Shown here: in pieces, positions 1-7,287 of the stretch
How positions within the stretch are numbered: position 1 is the stretch's first letter
How the letters are laid out: the number at the start of each line of letters is the position of its first letter
DNA from: an uncultured Intestinimonas sp.
Lineage (GTDB): Bacteria > Bacillota_A > Clostridia > Oscillospirales > Oscillospiraceae
Direction: 5' to 3'
DNA length: 7,287 nucleotides
Assembly (NCBI GenBank): GCA_958435885.1
Contig: CAUBHZ010000086.1
Span: 1-7,287 of the forward strand
Translations under genes and position numbers: made by a program
Notes under the pieces: model-generated
What the model was told of the DNA's origin: nothing
Databases searched by the model: none
Seen by the model: the letters and a program-made list of their open reading frames with translations, nothing else

Positions 1-1586
1 CAGAAGATGAGGAAGAACGACGTGCCTACGCCGCTCTCCGACTCCACCCGGATGTCCCCGTGATAGGCCTCCACCACCTCCTGGACCAGGGACAGGCCGG
101 TGCCCCGGCCCTTGCCCTTGGAGGTGGCACCCCGCTGGAACATGGTGCTGCGCAGGGCTGGAGAGACGCCGGGGCCGGTGTCCTCCACGCACAGGAGGAG
201 GCTCTCCTCGCTCTCCCGGATGCTCACCGAGATCTCCTTGGTGCTGCTCCGGGACTGGTTGAGGACTTCGATGGCGTTTTCGATGAGGTTGCCCAGAATG
301 GTCACGTAGGCGTCCGGCGGCAGCCAGGGGCTGTCCTCGCTGAGGGCGCTCTCCCGGTCCAGCACCAGCCGGATGCCCAGCTCGTTGGCCCGGCTGGTCT
401 TGCCCACCAGCAGGGCCGCCACCGAGGGCTGGCGGATCTGGCTCATGATGCGGCCCACCGCCTCCCGGTGGGTCTGGGAGGTATCCATGATGTACTGCTG
501 GGCCTTTTCCGGCTCGCCGATCTGCAAAAGCCCCAAAATCACGTGGAGCTTGTTGAGGAACTCGTGGGTGTAGGCCCGCATGGCCTCCACCATGTGGCGC
601 ACGCCGGTGAGGTCGTCGGCCATGCGGGTGAGCTCGGTGCGGTTGCGGAAGATGCTCACCGCACCGGTCAGACGGCCGTTTTCATAGACGGGCAGGCGGT
701 CGGCCAGCACCCGGATGGCCTTGAGGGAGCTCATACTCACGTTGTACTCCGGCTGGCCGGTCCGCAGGATGCGATCCAGGGTGGAGCGGGGGTAGACCTG
801 GTGGAGGGGACGGCCCAGGGTGGCCGTGCGGTCCAGGGAGAGCATCTCCGCCGCCGAGTCGTTGAGAAAGATGACCGTCTGGTCGCTGTCGATGGCCAGG
901 ATGCCCTCCTCCAGGGCGTCCAGAATGTCCTCACGCTGGAGGAACTGGCGGGCAAAGGCGTCGGGCTCGTAGCCCAGCAGGGATTCCTTGATGCGGCGGG
1001 AGAGACGCTGGGCCAGCAGGGAGCCCAGCGCGGCCGCCACCACGCCCACGGCGATGAGGCGCAGCGCGGTGCGCAGGGCCACCGCCGCCATGCTGCGGAA
1101 GTAGATCCCCACGATGACGAAGCCGATCACATTGCCCTCCTCGTCCCGGACGGGGGCGTAGGCCGAGTGGTCGGAGCCCATGGGTCCGGTCTCGTTGGAG
1201 GTGTAGGGGGCGGCGCCGGACAGGGCTTCCCCCTGCGCCGTGCCGGAGTAGGGGGTGCCGATGAGGGCCCGGTCGGGCACATAGAAGAGGGTGGAGCTGG
1301 TATCGCCCACCAGGATCAGATCGATGTCCGAGGTGTGGAGGATGGTGTCGTCCAGGTAGTCGGCCAGCTCGTCGATGGACAGCTCCCCCTGGAGGGCCTC
1401 TTGGAGCATGGGTACCTGAGAGAGGATGGAGGCCGAGTTGAGCAGGTTGTTGTCCAGGGCGGTCTGCTCGCTGCGCAGGGAGAAGAAGAGGGTGCCCGCC
1501 AGAGAGAGGGCGATGGACACCACCACAATGACGAAGCTCAGATGGACCAGCTGGGCGCGGATGGACGGCTTTGCCTGTGTGTGCAT
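1..1586 (-). CDS. DcuS/CitA-type sensor histidine kinase, C-terminus cut by or ending at the window edge
   Basis: Reading the minus strand from the ATG at 1586 gives 528 uninterrupted codons. The next codon begins TG, so it may be a TGA stop; the protein ends in FFLIF at about the usual family length. Order seen: TM1 (about 16-37), extracytoplasmic PAS-like sensor domain (38-167, with IGTPYSG at 109-115 and APV at 144-146), TM2 (about 168-192), cytoplasmic PAS (about 216-325), phospho-acceptor His341 in THEFLNKLHVILGLLQ, then an ATPase domain with N box LGNLIENA (Asn433, Asn437), G1 box DTGPGV (Asp469) and G2 box GRGTGL (Gly493 on). By family it should autophosphorylate and pass phosphate to a response regulator, probably encoded just beyond the left edge. 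The DcuS family senses small carboxylates, but the key ligand residues seem absent here, so the signal is unknown. The start is fixed by AAAGGAGG eight bases upstream. Confidence 0.93.
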   Translation of the reverse strand, partial: MHTQAKPSIRAQLVHLSFVIVVVSIALSLAGTLFFSLRSEQTALDNNLLNSASILSQVPMLQEALQGELSIDELADYLDDTILHTSDIDLILVGDTSSTLFYVPDRALIGTPYSGTAQGEALSGAAPYTSNETGPMGSDHSAYAPVRDEEGNVIGFVIVGIYFRSMAAVALRTALRLIAVGVVAAALGSLLAQRLSRRIKESLLGYEPDAFARQFLQREDILDALEEGILAIDSDQTVIFLNDSAAEMLSLDRTATLGRPLHQVYPRSTLDRILRTGQPEYNVSMSSLKAIRVLADRLPVYENGRLTGAVSIFRNRTELTRMADDLTGVRHMVEAMRAYTHEFLNKLHVILGLLQIGEPEKAQQYIMDTSQTHREAVGRIMSQIRQPSVAALLVGKTSRANELGIRLVLDRESALSEDSPWLPPDAYVTILGNLIENAIEVLNQSRSSTKEISVSIRESEESLLLCVEDTGPGVSPALRSTMFQRGATSKGKGRGTGLSLVQEVVEAYHGDIRVESESGVGTSFFLIF

Positions 1587-1594
1587 GGGCTGCG

Positions 1595-1602
1595 CCTCCT
1601 TT
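1595..1602 (-). promoter_or_regulatory. Ribosome binding site of the sensor kinase
   Basis: On the minus strand AAAGGAGG lies 8 nt before the ATG at 1586. It is a near-perfect anti-16S match and decides the start. It sits almost at the predicted 5' end of the transcript. Confidence 0.85.
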
Positions 1603-1608
1603 TCTATC

Positions 1609-1637
1609 AGTATAGGAAAAATCCGAGGCCCTGTCAA
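1609..1637 (-). promoter_or_regulatory. Sigma-A promoter for the sensor kinase
   Basis: The minus strand reads TTGACA (plus 1632-1637), a 17-nt spacer, and TATACT (plus 1609-1614). The -35 is a full consensus match, the -10 matches 5 of 6, and the spacing is ideal. Transcription would start near 1602, leaving a leader of about 16 nt that holds little besides the ribosome binding site. Confidence 0.85.
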
Positions 1638-1681
1638 ACGGGACGGCCCGGAGGGCTCGTGCGTTTTCGATACTTTTTTTA

Positions 1682-1691
1682 CTTTCGAAAG
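1682..1691. promoter_or_regulatory. 10-bp palindrome CTTTCGAAAG, possible operator
   Basis: A perfect palindrome lies directly upstream of the predicted atpB -35 box. The half TTTCGA also occurs at 1665-1670, 18 bp away on the same strand. It sits in an AT-rich patch between the two divergent promoters, where a regulator of either could bind. A binding role is inference; a 10-bp palindrome can occur by chance. Confidence 0.35.
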
Positions 1692-1693
1692 GG

Positions 1694-1722
1694 TTACCAA
1701 AAAGCCGGGAAGGGAGTATGAT
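1694..1722 (+). promoter_or_regulatory. Sigma-A promoter of the atp operon
   Basis: TTACCA (1694-1699, 4 of 6 matches to the -35 consensus), a 17-nt spacer, and TATGAT (1717-1722, 5 of 6 matches to the -10). The predicted transcription start is near 1729, giving a leader of about 20 nt before atpB that contains GAGGTGAT. No better plus-strand match was seen between 1587 and 1743. A promoter further upstream, inside the kinase gene, is not excluded. Confidence 0.6.
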
Positions 1723-1737
1723 GGCCCACGCGAAAAC

Positions 1738-1745
1738 GAGGTGAT
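1738..1745 (+). promoter_or_regulatory. Ribosome binding site of atpB
   Basis: GAGGTGAT is complementary over eight bases to the 3' end of 16S rRNA. The gap after GAGG is 8 nt to the TTG at 1750 but only 2 nt to the ATG at 1744. This favours TTG as the real start. Confidence 0.7.
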
Positions 1746-1749
1746 GTGT

Positions 1750-2445
1750 TTGGATGCATTCAAGGAAGCCCTGGTGGAGGAGCTGGGAACGCGCACCGTG
1801 TTCACCATCCCGCTGCTGGGAGGGATTCCGGTGGCGGAGTCGGTGGTGGTGTCATGGATCATCATGGCGGCGCTGATGATCGCCACACTGCTCCTGACCC
1901 GGCAGCTGAGCGTGCGAAGTCCCGGCAAGGTGCAGATGGCGCTGGAGAGCGCCGTGGAGTTCCTCAACGGCTTCGTCAGGACCAACATCGGCAGGCACTG
2001 GCGGCCCTTTGCCCCCTACCTGGGGACGGTGGCGCTGTACATCGCCCTGTCCAATCTCATCGGCATCTTCGGCCTGACGCCCCCCACGAAGGACATCAAT
2101 GTGACCGCCGCCCTGGCCATCATGAGCATGCTGCTCATCTACGGCGCACAGTTCCGGTACAACGGCCTGCTGGGCGGGCTCAAAAAATTCGCCGAGCCCA
2201 TGCCCCTGCTGCTGCCCATCAATCTGATGGAGGTGGTCATCCGTCCCCTGGCCCTGTGTATGCGGCTTTTCGGCAACATCCTGGGCGCCTTCATCATCAT
2301 GGAGATGCTCAAATTCGTGGCGCCGGTGATCCTGCCCGCCATTTTCAGCATCTATTTCGATCTCTTTGACGGAATGATCCAGACCGTCGTCTTTGTGTTC
2401 CTCACCACCCTGTTCACCGGCGAGGGCATCAAAGAGGAAGAATAA
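1750..2445 (+). CDS. atpB: F1Fo ATP synthase subunit a
   Basis: This membrane stator subunit of Fo provides the two half-channels that carry ions to and from the c-ring. With TTG at 1750 as Met1 it is 231 aa. An in-frame ATG at 1744 would add two residues but is too close to the GAGGTGAT site. Hydrophobic segments lie at about 30-50, 87-109, 114-133, 160-185 and 188-222. The essential stator arginine is Arg172 in MRLFGN, equivalent to E. coli Arg210, and Gln211 matches Gln252. By position, E. coli Glu219 is Phe181 here (a Glu follows at 185) and His245 is Asp204; both sites vary between species. It is the first gene of the operon, with no atpI before it, and atpE follows after 39 nt. Identification is firm; only the start is in doubt. 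Confidence 0.95.
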   Translation: MDAFKEALVEELGTRTVFTIPLLGGIPVAESVVVSWIIMAALMIATLLLTRQLSVRSPGKVQMALESAVEFLNGFVRTNIGRHWRPFAPYLGTVALYIALSNLIGIFGLTPPTKDINVTAALAIMSMLLIYGAQFRYNGLLGGLKKFAEPMPLLLPINLMEVVIRPLALCMRLFGNILGAFIIMEMLKFVAPVILPAIFSIYFDLFDGMIQTVVFVFLTTLFTGEGIKEEE

Positions 2446-2470
2446 GACCAGAAATCACGAATTGATCAAC

Positions 2471-2476
2471 AGGAGG
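2471..2476 (+). promoter_or_regulatory. Strong ribosome binding site of atpE
   Basis: AGGAGG lies 8 nt before the ATG at 2485, inside an AT-rich 39-nt gap that should be little structured. It is the strongest site within the operon, which fits the need for many c copies per enzyme. Confidence 0.85.
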
Positions 2477-2484
2477 AAATCATC

Positions 2485-2703
2485 ATGTCTATTGGTATCA
2501 TTGCTGCCGCCATCGCGGTCTTCACCGGCATCGGCGCCGGTATCGGCATCGGCTTCGCCACCGGCAAGGCCAGTGAGGCCATCGCCCGTCAGCCCGAGGC
2601 CTCCGGCAAGATCAACAGCGCCCTGCTGCTGGGCTGCGCCCTGGCGGAAGGCACCGCCATCTTCGGCTTCATCACCGCCCTGCTCATCATCTTCGTGGGT
2701 TAA
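2485..2703 (+). CDS. atpE: F1Fo ATP synthase subunit c (proteolipid)
   Basis: This 72-residue hairpin protein forms the rotating ring of Fo. TM1 (about 3-27) carries glycines at 15, 17, 19, 21 and 23, one repeat longer than the usual four-glycine packing motif. The polar loop has RQPE (35-38), which contacts the gamma foot. TM2 (about 45-70) holds the ion-binding Glu55 in ALAEGT. Compared with the Na+ ring of Ilyobacter tartaricus, the Gln ligand in TM1 is Ile22 and the Ser after the acidic residue is Gly56, while Thr57 is kept. Loss of two Na+ ligands points to H+ as the coupling ion (inference). The length is normal, there is no signal peptide beyond TM1, and the start is set by AGGAGG. Confidence 0.97.
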   Translation: MSIGIIAAAIAVFTGIGAGIGIGFATGKASEAIARQPEASGKINSALLLGCALAEGTAIFGFITALLIIFVG

Positions 2704-2715
2704 GGGGGCGCCCCC
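2704..2715. repeat. 12-bp GC palindrome between atpE and atpF
   Basis: The bases right after the atpE stop are five G, CG, five C: a perfect palindrome ending one base before the atpF ATG. It can fold as a 4-bp GC stem with a 4-nt loop. It contains the only G-rich stretch that could serve as the atpF ribosome binding site, so folding would hide it. Confidence 0.6.
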
Positions 2716-2716
2716 G

Positions 2717-3205
2717 ATGCTGGAGTTCCATCTTTCCAACATTCTGTTCACCATCATCAACCTGCTCGTCCTGTACGCCTTTCTGCGCAAGTTCCTCTTC
2801 GGTCGGGTCAACGCCGTGCTGGAGGCCCGGGCCGCCCTGGTAAAGGAGCAGATCTCCTCCGCCGAGGAGAGCAACCGCCAGGCCGGGGAGCTGAAGGATC
2901 AGTACGAGGCCAAGCTTACCGACGCCCGTCAGGAGGCGGCCAAGCTGATGGCCGACGCCCAGAACCGGGCCCAGCGGGCCTATGAGGGCAAACTGGCCCA
3001 GGCCGAGACCGACGCCAAGCAGCTGCGCACCCAGGCGGAGGCCCAGATCGCCGCCGAGCGGATGGCCATGCTGCGGGACGCCCGGAACGAGGTGGCCTCC
3101 CTGGCCCTGCTGGCCGCCGCCAAGGTGGCGGAGAAGGCCATGGACGACGCCGGCGACCAGGCCATGGTGGACGAATTCCTGTCGGAAGTGGGTGAGCAGC
3201 CGTGA
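2717..3205 (+). CDS. atpF: F1Fo ATP synthase subunit b
   Basis: This peripheral stalk subunit normally works as a dimer that holds the catalytic head still against the a subunit. The 162-aa product, a usual length, has one N-terminal membrane helix (about 6-23) followed by RKFLFGRVNAVLEAR, typical of b subunits. A long Ala-, Glu-, Lys- and Gln-rich helix (about 38-140) follows and is predicted to be coiled coil. The C-terminal part would bind delta. The ATG at 2717 is chosen because the membrane helix begins right after it. No good Shine-Dalgarno precedes it, only GGGGG inside a palindrome, so translation probably depends on ribosomes finishing atpE. The stop overlaps the atpH start in GTGA. 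Only one b gene is present, so the dimer should be homodimeric. Confidence 0.95.
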   Translation: MLEFHLSNILFTIINLLVLYAFLRKFLFGRVNAVLEARAALVKEQISSAEESNRQAGELKDQYEAKLTDARQEAAKLMADAQNRAQRAYEGKLAQAETDAKQLRTQAEAQIAAERMAMLRDARNEVASLALLAAAKVAEKAMDDAGDQAMVDEFLSEVGEQP

Positions 3206-3722
3206 GCGAGCTCGCCCGCCGCTATGCGGAGGCCCTCTACGGGGTGTCCCCCGATGAGGGGGCCCTGCGCACCACCGCCCAGGCCCTGATGGCGGACGGG
3301 ACGCTGTGGGAGTGCCTGTGCTCCCCCGCCGTGCAGCCCTGGGAGAAGGCCCGGGTGCTGTCCCGGCTGCCGGCCCTGGACGGCCGCGGTCTCCTGCTGA
3401 ATTTTTACCGCCTGCTGGCCGAGAAGGGGCGTATGGCCCTGCTGCCCGACATCCTGGAGGCCTTCCGGGACCGGGCCCTGGCCCAGCGCGGGGCGGTGCG
3501 CTGCCGCCTGACCTGCGTCCGCCGGCCGGGGGAGGCGGAGCTGGAAAAGCTCAAAAAAGCGCTGTGCCGGCTCCACAAGAAGAAGGACATCGTCTTTGAC
3601 ATCCGGACCGACCCGTCCCTGGTGGGCGGCTTTACCCTGGAGCTGGAGGGCGTGACCTATGACAAGAGCGTCCGCGGGGCGCTCTCCGGCCTGAGCCGGC
3701 AACTGGAAGAGAGGCGAATGGC

Positions 3723-3726
<4 letters not shown>
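3202..3726 (+). CDS. atpH: F1Fo ATP synthase subunit delta
   Basis: The delta subunit (OSCP in mitochondria) links the top of the alpha3-beta3 head to the b dimer. The product is 174 aa, close to the 177 of E. coli. The N-terminus, [15 protein letters not shown], matches the family opening. The C-terminal signature DPSLVGGF (137-144) followed by YDKSVRGAL (153-161) is characteristic. The GTG at 3202 is preferred: it gives the family N-terminus and overlaps the atpF stop by four bases (GTGA), which implies translational coupling. The upstream ribosome site is weak (GGTGAG near 3191). The 3' end overlaps atpA in ATGA. The middle of the protein diverges, as is usual for delta. Cysteines are rather frequent, but no metal motif is seen. 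Confidence 0.94.
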
Positions 3727-5230
<1,504 letters not shown>

Positions 5231-5243
<13 letters not shown>

Positions 5244-6112
5244 AGGAGATCCGGACCCACATCAGGAGCGTGGAGCAGACCCTGAAGATCACCAACGCCA
5301 TGTATCTCATCTCCTCCTCCAACCTGCGCAAGGCCCGGAAGCAGCTCAATGATGTGGAGCCTTACTTTCAGAAGATCGAGTCTACCCTCTCCGATATCCT
5401 CTACCACTCCGCGGAGATCAACCACCGCTTTTTCGACAAGCGGCCGGAGATCCCGCCGGAGAAGCGGAAGGTGGGCTACATCGTGGTGGCCGGCGACAAG
5501 GGTCTGGCCGGCGCCTACAACCACAACATCCTCAAGCTGGCGGAGGAGAAGATGGCGCAGACCGCCAACCCCAGCCTCTTCGTGGTGGGACAGGCGGGCC
5601 GCTCCTACTTTCAGGAGCACGGCGTCCCCATCGATGTGGAGTTCCTCTACACCGCCCAGAATCCCAATGTGGGCCGGGCACGGGACATCGCCGAGCTGAT
5701 GATGGACCTCTATCTGGAGGGCAAGCTGGACGAGGTCTATATCCTCTTCACCAAGATGATCAACACCTTCCGCATGGAGCCCACCGTCCACCGGCTGCTG
5801 CCCCTGGAGCGGGACTCCTTCCCGGTCTACGACAGGAACCGGGACAGCTCCAACCGGGACGTGGTCTACATCCCCTCGGTGAAGGCGGTCATGGACCGCC
5901 TGGTCCCCGGCTACATCAAGGGCGACATCTTCGGCGCCCTGGTGGAGTCCTACTGCTCGGAGCAGAACGCCCGGATGACCGCCATGAAGTCCTCCAGCGA
6001 CAACGCCCGGGCCATGCTGCAGAGCCTGAACCTCTCCTACAACCGGGCCCGTCAGGCCGCTATCACCCAGGAGATCACCGAGGTGGTGGGCGGCGCCCAG
6101 GCGGCCCTATAG
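5231..6112 (+). CDS. atpG: F1Fo ATP synthase subunit gamma
   Basis: Gamma is the central shaft that turns inside the alpha3-beta3 head and transmits c-ring rotation. The product is 293 aa, within the family range. The N-terminal helix has [18 protein letters not shown] (7-24), the conserved start of the coiled coil. The Rossmann-like middle holds [10 protein letters not shown] (88-97), the variant of the family DRGLCGGxN stretch. The C-terminal helix (258-293) contains [17 protein letters not shown] and ends in GGAQAAL, which is diagnostic. The ATG at 5231 lies within atpA (13-nt overlap) with GGGTGAG six bases upstream, so translation is likely coupled to atpA. The segment [10 protein letters not shown] (27-36) replaces the more common VAAAKLRRAQ, a small lineage difference. 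A long non-coding spacer separates it from atpD. Confidence 0.97.
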
Positions 6113-6119
6113 CCGTCCA

Positions 6120-6138
6120 GGGGGGACAAAATCCCCCT
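6120..6138 (+). repeat. Hairpin 1 of the atpG-atpD spacer
   Basis: GGGGGGA (6120-6126) pairs with TCCCCCT (6132-6138) around the loop CAAAA, including one G-U closing pair. No T-run follows, so it is not a terminator. It lies eight bases after the atpG stop. Confidence 0.7.
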
Positions 6139-6140
6139 AA

Positions 6141-7287
<1,147 letters not shown>

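Noticed and set aside
1669..1674. GATACT as the atp operon -10 box
   Set aside because: The sequence 17 nt upstream is GC-rich and unlike a -35. TTACCA-N17-TATGAT further downstream is a better pair.
60..1721. Long plus-strand open frame of 553 codons
   Set aside because: It lies opposite the sensor kinase, whose minus-strand reading has all the kinase motifs in order. The plus reading is a GC-rich shadow, heavy in Gly, His and Gln, with no domain.
1718..1744. Eight-codon leader peptide MMAHAKTR whose TGA overlaps the ATG before atpB
   Set aside because: Its start codons fall inside the predicted -10 box TATGAT, so it would not be transcribed from that promoter. It would return only if the true promoter lies upstream.

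Overview
The window is a GC-rich bacterial segment with G or C at most third codon positions. It holds one sensor histidine kinase gene on the minus strand and, divergently transcribed, most of an F1Fo ATP synthase operon on the plus strand. Shine-Dalgarno sites of the AGGAGG type, a DcuS/CitA-type kinase and the style of the Atp proteins suggest Bacillota, probably a high-GC gut-type Clostridia such as Oscillospiraceae. That placement is inference; no rRNA or other taxonomic marker is present.

Layout. Positions 1-1586 (minus) encode a nearly complete membrane sensor kinase that runs off the left edge. Positions 1587-1749 are a divergent control region with two readable sigma-A promoters back to back, TTGACA-N17-TATACT for the kinase and TTACCA-N17-TATGAT for the operon, and a small palindrome between them. 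From 1750 on, the plus strand carries atpB (a), atpE (c), atpF (b), atpH (delta), atpA (alpha), atpG (gamma) and the first 325 codons of atpD (beta), in the standard order. atpC would be expected past the right edge. No atpI lies upstream of atpB.

The genes work together as one rotary machine. AtpB and the AtpE ring form the ion path in the membrane, AtpF and AtpH form the peripheral stalk, AtpA and AtpD form the catalytic hexamer, and AtpG is the central shaft. The c subunit keeps its ion-binding Glu55 but lacks two usual Na+ ligands, so proton coupling is more likely. The genes are tightly packed (GTGA, ATGA and 13-nt overlaps), with two exceptions: a 13-nt atpE-atpF gap that is largely a GC palindrome, and a 199-nt atpG-atpD spacer filled with five consecutive hairpins.

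Most of the window is ordinary housekeeping sequence. The best candidates for something undescribed are the hairpin array between atpG and atpD and the sensor kinase whose family-typical ligand residues appear replaced. No mobile element genes, CRISPR arrays, tRNA or rRNA genes were seen.
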